A DNA stretch of 52,675 nucleotides from Bacteroidota bacterium. GTDB taxonomy: Bacteria; Bacteroidota; Ignavibacteria; SZUA-365. A program made the translations under genes and the position numbers. Below are positions 31,809-41,561 of the stretch, piece after piece. The notes under the pieces were generated by a model. That model searched no databases, had not been told where the DNA came from, and worked only from the letters and a program-made list of their open reading frames with translations. Each line of letters starts with the position of its first letter. The stretch's first letter is position 1. The stretch spans positions 1 through 52,675 of the forward strand of contig JACZJN010000027.1 of the NCBI GenBank assembly GCA_014860565.1, written 5' to 3'.

Positions 31809-34436
31809 TCACCGCAGCCAGAGCCGCTGCAGCGCCTCGGCCAGCGGACCCGGAGTTTCGAATAAGAGGTCGTGTCCGGCGTTTTCGAACACATGCAATT
31901 CTGCGTGCGGCAGCAGTGCATGCATGCGTGTGGCGATTTCCGCATAGCGTCCGTCGCTGGCGCCGGCGGCGACAAGCACCGGTAAGCCGAGCTGCGGGAG
32001 AAACTCCCAGAGCGGCTCCTGTGCGCCCTGTCCGCTGCCGATCAGTGAGCCCTGCAGTCCGCGGCTCTGCCTTCGACTACGATCTCTCCGCGCTTCCATC
32101 CATGCGTGCGCATTCAACGCACGCTGCGCCGCGAACAGCGGGCCTTCGCTCCATTCGGTGACGAAGCGTTCCAGTCCGATCTCCCCGATCCGCATTGCCA
32201 GTTCCGCGTCGGCTTCCTTTCGCCGCGCACGCTCCGGTCCGTCCTCTATGCCGGGGTTCGCGCTGATCAGGGCCAAGGAACGCAGCAACTCCGGATGGCG
32301 GAGCGCCATATGCAGCGCTGTACGTCCCCCGAGCGAATACCCGACCAGATGTACTTTGCCTGCCCCGAGGCGCTCGACGATTTCTTTCAATTCCTCGGCA
32401 GCGTATTCGAGTCCGTAGACATCAAGATGCGCCGCGGGATCCGGCTGAGGAGAAGTGCCGTGTCCCATCAGGTCGATTCCGATGGCAGACGTTTCCGGCA
32501 GATGCGAGAGTAGCGGACGCCAGCTCCCACTGGCGCGCGTGAAACCGTGCAGGAACAGCACCGGGGTTCCCCCGCCTGCGCTGAGAGTATGCCAGGCAAA
32601 GGGAAAACGCTCTTTTCTTCCCGACAGCGCAGCGTCCCGCACTGGGAGCGTCCCGTCCACGGCATCGGCAAGATCGCGGAGCAGTTCGCGCCGCAGGGAT
32701 CCGCTTTCCTTGATGGACGTCCGAACTTCGATCACACTCATGCGCTGCGAAGCGAACGCTGCATCGAGTGCCGACCCGAGTTCGTCCAATGATGCGAGCG
32801 TCCGGAAGTCGACATCGAACGCCGCACAGACGCTCCCGAAATCAACGCCATGCGCGGTAGTGAAATGTCGTGAGTACGCAGGGTCGAAATCACGCACCGG
32901 GAGCATGTCGAAAATCTCTCCGCCGTCGTTGTTGATCAGCAGCACGGTGAGTGGAATGTCGCACATTCCCGCTCCTGCGGCGGCGTTCATGTTGTGCAGG
33001 AAGGCGATGTCGCCTGTGAGCAGCAGCGACGGTGTGCCACGTTCGCGCGCCACGCCCAGCGCAGTCGAGATGATGCCGTCAATGCCATTTACACCGCGGT
33101 TGAAATACACGGCACTGCCTTCAGGCAGGTCGAGGGCGAAACTCTCGAAATCGCGTATGGGCATACTCGAGGAAACAAAAATGGCGCTGTGTGCGGGAAT
33201 GAGCTTCCCCAGACGGTGCATCATCGCACCTTCGAATTGCGGGGGGGACGATGCCCAGCGCTCCGCAAGCAGCCGTCGGACAGCGGCATCTCCGTCACCG
33301 ATCGTGCGCATGAAATCCGCATCGACAGGTCGCGGTGGACAGGTCTCCAGAAACGCGGACAGGCGCGTCAGAAAATCGCCCGACTCGTCGTGCACCTGCA
33401 GGCGCACCGTATGCGCCGCATCGGCGCGGCCATAATCACTGGTGATGCATAGATGATCCGCCGATGAGTGGCCGAGAAAACGCTGCACCGTCGCGTTGGT
33501 GGGCACTCCCCCGATCTGTAGAATCACGTCCGGTTGAAACACGTTCCGAAATGCGGAGGAGCGCAGCAGCAGATCAAGGGTCGAAATGCGCATTGCGTGC
33601 GCGGGCGCTGACCTCAGCTGCGAGGTCGCTTCGGCGAACACCGGCACGTTGTGGCGCGACGCGATCCGCAGCAATTCCCCGGAGTGCTTCGCGCCTCCGG
33701 GATCGGAACCCGCGAGTATCACCGGACGCCGTGCGCTCAATAATGCGTCGGCTATTGCCTCGAGCGCTCCTTCCCGGGGAACGGATGATAGCACGCGCGT
33801 CCATGGCCGGCCGTCGAATCTTCCCGCCGCCGCTTCCGGGTCACGCGTAAAGAGCTCGTCGGGAATCCGGTCCTGTTCTCTCTCGATCGGAATCGGCTCC
33901 AACGGTTTACGGAACGGAAGATTGACATGCACCGGTCCGGCCGGCTGCCCCGCCGCCCTCGCGAACGCATGACACATGGACGAGCGCAACGCGCGGAGAC
34001 GAACCTCGTCCGCCTCCGGAAGACACGCATCCAAAAACCACCGTACATGGCCGCCGTACAATTTGAGCTGATCCATCGTCTGCGGCGCACCGCTGTCGCG
34101 GAGCGATCCGGGCCTGTCCGCCGTCAGGAGCAGCAGCGGAACGCGTGACGCATCCGCTTCACAAACCGCTGGGAAATAATTGGCGGCGGCGGTACCCGAA
34201 GTACAGAGCAGTACAACGGGCAGACGGGTTGCTTTCGCGAGACCGAGAGCGAAAAAAGCGGCGGAGCGTTCGTCGATGACGGAATGGTCGGTGATGTCGG
34301 GGTGCGCCGCGAGTGCGAGCACTACCGGTGTATTGCGCGAACCAGGAGATATCACGGCATGACGTACACCGCAGCGGGCGAGTTCATCGGCGATGACCTG
34401 CGCCCAGAGCTGATTGATATTTGCGTAGTGCTGCAA
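31809..34436 (-). CDS. menD: MenD-MenH fusion: SEPHCHC synthase and SHCHC synthase in one chain
   Basis: The chain has about 875 aa if it starts at TTG 34436; no ATG precedes the conserved sequence except one 70 codons upstream inside menF. The first ~600 residues are MenD, a ThDP enzyme joining isochorismate and 2-oxoglutarate: [32 protein letters not shown] (catalytic Glu region ERSAAF), [15 protein letters not shown] and [11 protein letters not shown], then [12 protein letters not shown] and [12 protein letters not shown] for the cofactor. Residues ~625-875 form a full MenH alpha/beta hydrolase: [20 protein letters not shown] (Ser ~701), Asp ~828, AGHD (His ~855). Both active sites look complete, so SEPHCHC could pass straight to the MenH site. 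It lies about 90 bp downstream of menF. Confidence 0.92.
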   Translation of the reverse strand: MQHYANINQLWAQVIADELARCGVRHAVISPGSRNTPVVLALAAHPDITDHSVIDERSAAFFALGLAKATRLPVVLLCTSGTAAANYFPAVCEADASRVPLLLLTADRPGSLRDSGAPQTMDQLKLYGGHVRWFLDACLPEADEVRLRALRSSMCHAFARAAGQPAGPVHVNLPFRKPLEPIPIEREQDRIPDELFTRDPEAAAGRFDGRPWTRVLSSVPREGALEAIADALLSARRPVILAGSDPGGAKHSGELLRIASRHNVPVFAEATSQLRSAPAHAMRISTLDLLLRSSAFRNVFQPDVILQIGGVPTNATVQRFLGHSSADHLCITSDYGRADAAHTVRLQVHDESGDFLTRLSAFLETCPPRPVDADFMRTIGDGDAAVRRLLAERWASSPPQFEGAMMHRLGKLIPAHSAIFVSSSMPIRDFESFALDLPEGSAVYFNRGVNGIDGIISTALGVARERGTPSLLLTGDIAFLHNMNAAAGAGMCDIPLTVLLINNDGGEIFDMLPVRDFDPAYSRHFTTAHGVDFGSVCAAFDVDFRTLASLDELGSALDAAFASQRMSVIEVRTSIKESGSLRRELLRDLADAVDGTLPVRDAALSGRKERFPFAWHTLSAGGGTPVLFLHGFTRASGSWRPLLSHLPETSAIGIDLMGHGTSPQPDPAAHLDVYGLEYAAEELKEIVERLGAGKVHLVGYSLGGRTALHMALRHPELLRSLALISANPGIEDGPERARRKEADAELAMRIGEIGLERFVTEWSEGPLFAAQRALNAHAWMEARRDRSRRQSRGLQGSLIGSGQGAQEPLWEFLPQLGLPVLVAAGASDGRYAEIATRMHALLPHAELHVFENAGHDLLFETPGPLAEALQRLWLR

Positions 34437-34527
34437 GAAAAATCGTGCGTCTCTGGATGGACAATAATGCCTGTATCGTTTTAAAATACGGAATTGTGTC
34501 CTCCGACACACCCCTCCGTGCAGAATC

Positions 34528-35712
34528 TCAGGATGCGGCCCCGAGAATGTCGAGCATGGTCTGCAGCTTCGCCCGGGTTTCCCTTTCCTCCGCGTCGGGA
34601 TCGCTGTCGCGCACGATTCCCGCCCCAGCCCAAACCAGCGCCTCACGATCGTTCACGAGCGCACTTCGAATCGCCACTGCCGCGTCGCCCTCCCGCTCTC
34701 CCAGAAACCAGCCGATGCAGCCTGCGTACAGTCCGCGCGTAAACGGTTCGAGGGCCGCGATCAACTCCTGCGCTTTCTCCCGTGGCGTTCCCGCCACCGC
34801 GGGAGTCGGATGGAGGGCCGCGATGACATGACGCATACTGCAACCGGAACGCATCGATCCGGAAATGCCAGTAAGAATATGCGTGACGTGGGGAAGTTCG
34901 AGCACGCGCACATCGTGCATCGCCACGTCCGTCGCGAATGACTCCATTGCAGATCGGATCATTTCGACGACGTAGGTATGCTCCGCCCGTTCCTTGGCGT
35001 CGGCAAGCAGATCCTGGCGCGCGCGGTCGCCCTGCCGTGTGAGTGTGCCTGCAAGCGCCATTGTTTCGAAGCGTCCGTCTGAGATCCTCCCCAGCCGCTC
35101 CGGTGTCGCGCTGAGAAAAAAGCGCTTACCGTCGGGACTATAGCAAACCGTAAACGCATGGGGCTGCCGCTCCATCGCCTTTAATGCCTGATAGGGATTG
35201 AACGACTGTGAAAGCAATACCCTACTTCTCCGCGCGAGCACGACCTTGTCGATACGCCCTTCCCTGAGCGGAAGCAGGGCGCCTTCCACACGTTCCCGAT
35301 ACCCCTCTTCATCCCAAGCGCGCACCGTCAATCCGGTTTCCGAAAATACTTCGGCCTCCGGCGACACCAGATATACCTCCCCATCAGCCTCTTCGGTACC
35401 CCAACGGCGAACCACCCCTTCTCTCACGGAGACCGCAACCTGGGGCTGATAGAATTGCGCGGAGGGAAAACCGGTCCAATCCGGAGAACGATCCTCCACG
35501 GGATGGAAGAAGGAGAGCGTGATTACGGGAATTTCGGGATCGGCATCACAACTGCCTTCGGCCCACCTGCGCCAATTTTTCGGGTCCCCGGGCATGGATT
35601 GCCAGCGCAATCCCGCTGCCATAAGCACGTCTCCTTCGGGCGAACGCCAGAAGAAATACGGACCGGGCTGCTTCTGCATGAGATCGATGAATTGCGCAGG
35701 ATAGTCTGCCAT
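34528..35712 (-). CDS. menF: Isochorismate synthase
   Basis: This enzyme isomerises chorismate to isochorismate, the committed step toward menaquinone. The 394-aa chorismate-binding fold shows GRIDKVVLARRSRV (general-base Lys), LSATPERLGRI, TMALAGTLTRQGD, LPHVTHILTGISG, HPTPAVAGTP (Mg/chorismate loop) and AGAGIVRDSDPDAEERET at the end. Salicylate synthases and EntC share this fold, but the men neighbours indicate MenF. It starts 5 bp after the stop codon of the giant YCF48/T9SS gene. Confidence 0.94.
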   Translation of the reverse strand: MADYPAQFIDLMQKQPGPYFFWRSPEGDVLMAAGLRWQSMPGDPKNWRRWAEGSCDADPEIPVITLSFFHPVEDRSPDWTGFPSAQFYQPQVAVSVREGVVRRWGTEEADGEVYLVSPEAEVFSETGLTVRAWDEEGYRERVEGALLPLREGRIDKVVLARRSRVLLSQSFNPYQALKAMERQPHAFTVCYSPDGKRFFLSATPERLGRISDGRFETMALAGTLTRQGDRARQDLLADAKERAEHTYVVEMIRSAMESFATDVAMHDVRVLELPHVTHILTGISGSMRSGCSMRHVIAALHPTPAVAGTPREKAQELIAALEPFTRGLYAGCIGWFLGEREGDAAVAIRSALVNDREALVWAGAGIVRDSDPDAEERETRAKLQTMLDILGAAS

Positions 35713-35717
35713 GCGTC

Positions 35718-38700
35718 CTACCGCACGATGATGGTTGTTACCTGCTGCTGTTGCGTCGGTGCGTTTCCTGCCGTGAGAATCGCAAGGTAGCTTCCGCTCG
35801 GCAAGGCGGCGAGTTGAGCCATGATTTCATGGCGGCCGGCGGAAAACAATCCTTCGGCAATGCGCAGCACTTCGCGCCCCTGCAGATCGAAAAGCGCCAG
35901 CGTCACCAGCATGGCCGATGGCAGCGTGACTGTGTACACGGTTTGACCCGTGCTCACGAGGGAAACGGGGTTCGGATAATTCTGTGCGAGCTGCACCGCG
36001 CGGGCGTTGGGGGCATCGTCCACACCCAGAGTCGTGGCATTTCCATGCAACCGAAGATCATAGCTGCTGTTGACCAGGTCGTCGGAGCCGATCGTGATGA
36101 CGGCACTCTTTTCGCCGTAGCTTCGCGGAGTGAATGTCACGGGCAGCACCAGGGAGTCACCGCCCGCGATGGTAACGGCGCCGGGATTGGTGAATGCGAA
36201 CGCAGATGCATCGGCGCCGCCAGGCGTCCAACCGCTGATGTGCAGTGCGGCGCGGCCGACATTTCGGATACTCACATCCATTGTCTTGCTGCTGTCGATC
36301 AGCACGTAGCCAAATTCGATCACGTCGTCGGTTGCGATGGTTGGCGTGATGCCGCTCCCCTTGATTGGTATACGGTACGACGGCTCCACCGGATCATTCG
36401 ATTCGATGAGCAGCCAGCTGCTGAAGTCTCCCGGACGCAGGGGTGAAAACGTCACCTGCACGGAATCGACTTTCCCGGCTGCGAAAAAGAAGGTTGACTC
36501 GAGCGTCACCTGGAACATGGTGGAATCACCGCCGCTCATGCGCTCGACGTTGACCAGTATGGGCTGCGTGCCGCGGTTGGTCACGCGCACATAGCGCGAT
36601 TCGTACGTCCCGAGGAGGAGCGTTCCGAAATCCAGCGTATCGGGTGCATGGGTCAATGCCGACGTGCCGGGCGGCACGCCGTGTCCGACGAGATCGATGA
36701 AGGGAATGCCCAGGGCAGCGTTTGAATACACCGTCGCCGTGCCGTAGGCCATTCCGGTGTCTTTCGGTGCGAATGCCACGGTAATGACACGGCTGTCGCC
36801 GGGCGGCAGCGGAGAAAGATCCCCATTGGCAAACAGGAAGCCCGTACCGATCGTCGCCACATTCGTGAAGTCGAGCGGGATTTCCCCTCGGTTGAAGACC
36901 GTGAAACTCAGATCCTGCTGCCGGTTCACCGCCACGTCGCCAAAGTCGAGACGAGACGGCTGAATGTAGATCGCCGCGGCGGGGGTGTACCGCAGCACGG
37001 TACCGAAATCCCCGGCCAGCCAGAGATGCCCGTCGCCCACGGCATCGAGGTCTCGGAGCCCCACAGCGGGATAATCCGTGCGATAGAATGTCGTCCCGCC
37101 ATCGCTGGTACGCGCAACCGAACGGCTGAGCATGAAATATCCATGCTGGGCATCCGTAAACACGATGCGGTAAATCACGTCAAGACCGGCGAGTCCCGGC
37201 ACGGAGATCCATGTCGTTCCGCCATCGCTTGTTTTCAGCAGAGCGAGCTGTCCGCCGGCCCAGCCGTTCATCGCATCGGTAAAATACACCGTCTGCAGAT
37301 GTGTGGAAACGGTGGAGTTTTGCTCGATCCAGTTCGCGCCCCCGTCACTCGTATGATAGATGCGCCCTTCATTGCCGACGACCCATGCTTCGCTCGCGGA
37401 AATCGCAGCGATGCCGTTGAAGTCATGCGTCACCCCGGCATCGAGATCAATCCAGGTCGCCCCTCCGTCGCTGCTGCGCGCAAGCGTGCCATGTGCGCCT
37501 GCGAGCCAACCGTTATTATCGTCGACAAAAACAATCTGGGCGATCTGTCCCTGTCCGTTGAGTTGCTGTGTCGTCCAGTTCTGTCCGGCATCGTCGGAAA
37601 ACATGACCTGTCCCTGGCTGCCCGCACCGATGATGCGCGTATCGGAGAGTGCATACCCCGAGCGGAATCCCGCAAGGGAAATCGTGTCCGAACCGCTCCA
37701 GCTCTGCCCGGCATTGTCGGTGAAGAATGCCGCTCCGTCGCCAAAGACCCAGGCGGACGAATCGCTCAGCGCGGAAACGCCGTGGAAATGCTGCCGTGAG
37801 AACGCGGTACCGTGCTGCGTCCATGACTGTCCGCCGTCAAGTGTGGAGAAAATCGCGCCGCCTGTGCCGAGCAGAAACGCCTTCTGCTCGTCGACAGGAT
37901 AGACGGAATAAAACGTAAAACGACGCGGCTGTTCGACGGCGACGAACTGCCAACTTGAGCCGCCGTCGATTGTCTTGAATACCGACCCGACACTGTTGCT
38001 CACAAGCCAGCCGGTGGTCGGACTGGTGAATCGCACCTGCGTGAGTTCGTTGAGTACGAAGGAGGTGTCGCTCCATGTCGCACCGCCGTCGGTCGTGCGC
38101 AGCAGATACTTGGGCTTCTGCACGGCGAAGCCGTTCTGCGCATCGCGGAAATCGATGGATGTGATATCCGTGCCGATCGAGGCCGCGATGCTCGTCCAGC
38201 TCTGCCCACTGTCCACGCTGCGGAGGATGACACCACCGCCGCAGACGGCAACGACCGTCTGCGCATCCGGAAAATCGATGTCATATACCACGGTACTGAT
38301 CCCGGTAGACAAGCGCTCCCAGCTCAATCCCGCATCGGTGCTGCGCGCGACGGTACCCAGACTTCCGACACCCCAGAGACTGCCGTCCGGCGCCTTCCGC
38401 AGCTTCTGGATCGTGAGGCTGGTGCGCGGCAGCAATTCCCAGGTGAACCCACCGTCGCTGCTGCGGAGGAGCAGTCCGTTGTTCGTCGACACGACGCCCG
38501 TCAAAGCATCAGTGAAAACGATGCTTAGCCCGAGAAACGGCGTGGTGCGCAGAATGTTCGGTTGCGATGACCATGTCATGCCGCCGTCGCTCGTGCGCAA
38601 TAAAGCACCGTTGCCTCCGGCGATCCAGCCATGCTGGGCATCGGGAAACGTCGCATCGAGAAACTCATTCCCTTCGGACAAGGGATTGAGCCACTGCCAT

Positions 38701-38777
38701 TGGGCTGCCGCGTGTTGGATCGTCAGCAGGTGAACAGCGAGAACTGCGAAAAGAAACAGGAAGCGGTACGTTTTCAT
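35718..38777 (-). CDS. YCF48-repeat / ASH-domain secreted protein with type IX sorting signal
   Basis: ATG 38777 (1019 aa) gives a signal peptide (to AAAQ, about residue 25). Residues ~25-620 contain a long series of BNR/YCF48-type repeats recognisable by recurring (T/S)SDGG(x)TW and D(A)(Q)(x)GW motifs; YCF48/Hcf136 proteins form seven-bladed propellers and this one could form two. Residues ~625-920 hold ASPM-SPD2-Hydin-like 'choice-of-anchor' beta domains (FGDVAVNRQQDLSFTVFNRG, FGTLLLGTYESRYVRVTNRG, FGYVLIDSSKTMDVSIRNVG). The C-terminus has LAQNYPNPVS...LFDLQGREVLR, a Por/T9SS domain. It should be a large surface protein. It sits 5 bp upstream of menF and may share its transcript. Confidence 0.85.
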   Translation of the reverse strand: MKTYRFLFLFAVLAVHLLTIQHAAAQWQWLNPLSEGNEFLDATFPDAQHGWIAGGNGALLRTSDGGMTWSSQPNILRTTPFLGLSIVFTDALTGVVSTNNGLLLRSSDGGFTWELLPRTSLTIQKLRKAPDGSLWGVGSLGTVARSTDAGLSWERLSTGISTVVYDIDFPDAQTVVAVCGGGVILRSVDSGQSWTSIAASIGTDITSIDFRDAQNGFAVQKPKYLLRTTDGGATWSDTSFVLNELTQVRFTSPTTGWLVSNSVGSVFKTIDGGSSWQFVAVEQPRRFTFYSVYPVDEQKAFLLGTGGAIFSTLDGGQSWTQHGTAFSRQHFHGVSALSDSSAWVFGDGAAFFTDNAGQSWSGSDTISLAGFRSGYALSDTRIIGAGSQGQVMFSDDAGQNWTTQQLNGQGQIAQIVFVDDNNGWLAGAHGTLARSSDGGATWIDLDAGVTHDFNGIAAISASEAWVVGNEGRIYHTSDGGANWIEQNSTVSTHLQTVYFTDAMNGWAGGQLALLKTSDGGTTWISVPGLAGLDVIYRIVFTDAQHGYFMLSRSVARTSDGGTTFYRTDYPAVGLRDLDAVGDGHLWLAGDFGTVLRYTPAAAIYIQPSRLDFGDVAVNRQQDLSFTVFNRGEIPLDFTNVATIGTGFLFANGDLSPLPPGDSRVITVAFAPKDTGMAYGTATVYSNAALGIPFIDLVGHGVPPGTSALTHAPDTLDFGTLLLGTYESRYVRVTNRGTQPILVNVERMSGGDSTMFQVTLESTFFFAAGKVDSVQVTFSPLRPGDFSSWLLIESNDPVEPSYRIPIKGSGITPTIATDDVIEFGYVLIDSSKTMDVSIRNVGRAALHISGWTPGGADASAFAFTNPGAVTIAGGDSLVLPVTFTPRSYGEKSAVITIGSDDLVNSSYDLRLHGNATTLGVDDAPNARAVQLAQNYPNPVSLVSTGQTVYTVTLPSAMLVTLALFDLQGREVLRIAEGLFSAGRHEIMAQLAALPSGSYLAILTAGNAPTQQQQVTTIIVR

Positions 38778-38843
38778 GGATAACCTCACAGTCTCAAACA
38801 TAGCGTGAATATAGCACGAATTCCGCTCTTTTTCTCCTTGTCA

Positions 38844-38872
38844 TTGTATCCGTCGGCCGGGAAACGTAGATT
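38844..38872 (+). promoter_or_regulatory. Candidate promoter of the Yip1-family gene
   Basis: TTGTAT (38844-38849), a 17-bp spacer and TAGATT (38867-38872) lie about 50 bp before the start codon in the divergent region. Confidence 0.35.
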
Positions 38873-38922
38873 GGTAGCATTCAGAAAGCAAATCCCATTT
38901 TTCACTCTTGGAGGAATCACCC

Positions 38923-39714
38923 ATGACAGATGATACAATGGCGAATGAACCTCAGCCTGAAGGCATGGGCATGAGCAGCGTTCCACCTCCGCCCGTGGAG
39001 CCGCTTTCCATAACGGACAAGTTCATCGGCATACTCACTGAACCGTCTCCCACCTATGAGAATGTCCGCGCCGCAGGCGCTCGCACCTCCGACTGGCTGG
39101 TGCCGGTCCTGATTACAGCCCTCATTCTCGGTGTGGGAATGTTTCTGCGTTTCGGGAACCCCACGTTCATGAACACCCTCGCAGAGAAGCAAACCGAAGA
39201 GCTGGCCAAACAGGTGGATTCGGGACGAATGACACAGGAGCAGGCCGATCAACAGGCACAGCAGTTTGAATCCATGAAAGGATTCATAAAGATTTCCGGG
39301 ACCATCGGTGCTGCCATCGGTTTTATCGTGGTGTTTTTTGTACTCGCCCTCCTTTATTGGCTGGCGGTGCGCTTCGGCCTGAAAGGTGATGCGACATTTG
39401 CGTTGATCCTTTCCGCGGCCGGCCTGAGTACATACCTCTCGGGCATCGATCAGCTCGTAAGTCTGCTCCTGACCTTCGTGACCGACAAACCTTTCGCAAA
39501 CCTGAGTCCCGCCCTTTTCTTCGATGCGGACATCGCTTCCATGAGCACGCGCTTTCTCATGATGCTCAATCCCATTGCCATCTGGTCGTATTATGTGCTG
39601 GGAGTGGGTTTCGAGAAGGTAGCGAATATCAGCCGGGTCAAGGGACTTGCTGCGGCCTTCGCCATCTGGATTCTCTTCTCGCTCCTCGGAGCGCTGGCTG
39701 GCTTCGGCATGTAA
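38923..39714 (+). CDS. Yip1-family membrane protein
   Basis: The product has 263 aa from ATG 38923, chosen because ggagg lies 8 nt upstream; the TTG 15 bases earlier falls in front of that SD. A Pro-rich soluble start (residues 1-35) precedes SITDKFIGILTEPSPTYENVR, typical of bacterial Yip1-domain proteins. About five hydrophobic helices follow, with a charged Q/E-rich loop (EKQTEELAKQVDSGRMTQEQ) between helices one and two. These proteins are conserved in Bacteroidota but have no established function. The gene is monocistronic, with a strong terminator 60 bp downstream. Confidence 0.75.
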   Translation: MTDDTMANEPQPEGMGMSSVPPPPVEPLSITDKFIGILTEPSPTYENVRAAGARTSDWLVPVLITALILGVGMFLRFGNPTFMNTLAEKQTEELAKQVDSGRMTQEQADQQAQQFESMKGFIKISGTIGAAIGFIVVFFVLALLYWLAVRFGLKGDATFALILSAAGLSTYLSGIDQLVSLLLTFVTDKPFANLSPALFFDADIASMSTRFLMMLNPIAIWSYYVLGVGFEKVANISRVKGLAAAFAIWILFSLLGALAGFGM

Positions 39715-39773
39715 TTTTTCCCGGAGCGGGTGCCCCCAGCCCGATCCGAAGTCATATTTCTTTCCTTATTGTG

Positions 39774-39806
39774 AAAAGTCCCGCACGATGGCGGGACTTT
39801 TCTTTC
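39774..39806. terminator. Bidirectional rho-independent terminator
   Basis: A perfect 11-bp stem, aaaagtcccgc (39774-39784) / gcgggactttt (39791-39801), with a 6-nt loop separates the Yip1-family gene (plus) from rpiB (minus). Confidence 0.9.
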
Positions 39807-40236
39807 ATTCTTCGATTTCGATTTTTTGTATGCGTCGCTCGTGGCGGCCGCCCTCGAATGGGGTTTCGAGCCAGAGGCGTATCATCTGCTCTGCGAGATC
39901 CCAGTCAACGAGCCGCTCGCCGAGCGCGAGCACATTGGCATCGTTGTGAAGACGCGACAGGCGCGCCGCTTCAGGAATCTGGCAGGCTGCCGCCCGAATG
40001 CCATGGTGACGATTGGCCGCGAGGCTGATACCGATACCTGTACCGCAGATGAAGATGCCCCGATCGCATGCACCGCTTTGTATCGCAAGGGCAGCGGCAT
40101 GGGCAAAGTCGGGATAGTCGACGCTGTCTTCACTTTCTGTGCCGAAATCCTTCCACGAGAGACCAAGTTCATCGAGCAGCGCCTTCGTGCGCTCTTTGTA
40201 GCGAAATCCTCCGTGGTCGGATGCAAGTGCGATCAT
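39805..40236 (-). CDS. rpiB: Ribose-5-phosphate isomerase B
   Basis: This enzyme interconverts ribose 5-phosphate and ribulose 5-phosphate. ATG 40236 (143 aa) starts MIALASDHGGFRYKE, the expected N-terminus; the longer frame would overlap the upstream gene. YPDFAHAAALAI, GIFICGTGIGISLAANR (active-site Cys and phosphate loop), AAACQIPEAARLSRLHNDANVLALGER and WLETPFEGGRHERRI are all present. It follows the TPR gene by 11 bp, so they may be co-transcribed. Confidence 0.95.
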   Translation of the reverse strand: MIALASDHGGFRYKERTKALLDELGLSWKDFGTESEDSVDYPDFAHAAALAIQSGACDRGIFICGTGIGISLAANRHHGIRAAACQIPEAARLSRLHNDANVLALGERLVDWDLAEQMIRLWLETPFEGGRHERRIQKIEIEE

Positions 40237-40247
40237 GCGGCTATTCC

Positions 40248-41531
40248 TTACGGTGTGACACTTCGGTTGATCCAGCCGTAGCAATCCTTGTTGATCGTGT
40301 ACGGTTTGCCCTTCGGAATCTTGTTGACAAACAGATCCTCGGCCGAAGGTGTCAGGGTACTCAGTGCCCTCGAGCGTTCGCGCGCCTGTGCCTCGACCTG
40401 CGGATCCTGCGCGGCACGGCTGTACTCGGTCTGCGCCAGCAGGTACACCATCTTGTCGATCACCTTCATGTTGGCCCAGCCGCCACGGGTTCCTTCGACG
40501 CAGCGCGATATCGCCATCTCATAGGCATTGGCCACCACCATATGCGGGGCGCCCCAGGAAGGATCGAGCGCCGACGCCTTTTCGGCATACGTACGCGCGT
40601 CCGAAAACTTGTTTTCCTGCAGCACCGAACGCGCGAGATTCATCCAGGCCTCTTTGGATTCGGGGTCGAGCTCCGTCACCTTGCGGTAGGCATCGGATGC
40701 AAGCTTGTAATTTTCGAGAAACAGCAGCGAGGCGCCGTAGCGCTGCCAGTAATTCTTCACGTCGGGAGAAATCTTCGTGAGTTTCTCAAAATAGACTGCT
40801 GCGCTGTCGTATTGCTGCACGAGTTCGTAGAATCCGTTCGCCAGTTCGTACAGCTTTGTCACGTTTTCGGAATCGGCGTAATAGGCATCGCGCAGGACGC
40901 CGAGGTATTCTTCAGGATTCTCCATCAGGCTCTTGAGTAGATTCTGCGCTGTCTCGTTGTTCGGTTCGCGCAGGAGAATCGCCTGCAGCACCTGAATGGC
41001 TTTGGCTTTCATCTCGGGGGATTTCGAATACAGCAGCGCCAGGCGCATGAGATAGTACATGTCCGCATTCGCGTAATCGCTGTGGAGCCCCTCTTCGTAT
41101 GCGGCAATTGCATCCATGTCGCGATCAGTAAACTGCCGCTCGATCTGATAACCCTTCAGCAGACTGAACTCCGCTTTACGATCAGGAAAGGTCGTAATCG
41201 CGTTGTCGAAAATCAGCAGAAGCGTATCGGCGATACTCGTCTTTTCCTCAGGAGTCGCCGCGGCAGTCGCAAGCGAATCATAGAGATCGATCATCTTGAC
41301 GTGAAAGGTGTTGAACCGCGCAGGATCGAGTTCCATGATTTTCCAGCCAGCCTTTTTCGCGGCTTTATAATCGTGGGTTTTGAAATATTCGAGGAAAAGG
41401 CTCCAGTTGCGGCGAAGCAGCCGCTCGGTATCTTCGCCGTTGCTGTCGTTCTGCGCCCACGCCGTCAGGGGTTGGACCGCAAGCACGAACAGGACGAGGA
41501 TTCCGAAGAGCTTGTTCTTGAGGGGGTGCAT
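40248..41531 (-). CDS. Exported tetratricopeptide-repeat protein
   Basis: ATG 41531 (427 aa; SD gagga) gives a signal peptide ending at TAWAQ (about residue 27). TPR-like helix pairs run through most of the chain, clearest in AYRKVTELDPESKEAWMNLARSVLQENKFSDARTYAEKASALDPSW (written here only in part as ELDPESKEAWMNLA). The C-terminus ends with KGKPYTINKDCYGWINRSV. Such proteins usually act as periplasmic scaffolds. The order TPR protein, beta-barrel and lipoprotein (all minus, small gaps) suggests an envelope-related unit. Confidence 0.8.
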   Translation of the reverse strand: MHPLKNKLFGILVLFVLAVQPLTAWAQNDSNGEDTERLLRRNWSLFLEYFKTHDYKAAKKAGWKIMELDPARFNTFHVKMIDLYDSLATAAATPEEKTSIADTLLLIFDNAITTFPDRKAEFSLLKGYQIERQFTDRDMDAIAAYEEGLHSDYANADMYYLMRLALLYSKSPEMKAKAIQVLQAILLREPNNETAQNLLKSLMENPEEYLGVLRDAYYADSENVTKLYELANGFYELVQQYDSAAVYFEKLTKISPDVKNYWQRYGASLLFLENYKLASDAYRKVTELDPESKEAWMNLARSVLQENKFSDARTYAEKASALDPSWGAPHMVVANAYEMAISRCVEGTRGGWANMKVIDKMVYLLAQTEYSRAAQDPQVEAQARERSRALSTLTPSAEDLFVNKIPKGKPYTINKDCYGWINRSVTP

Positions 41532-41561
41532 ATTATCCTCCAAAGTCGAGATCGAAGAAAA

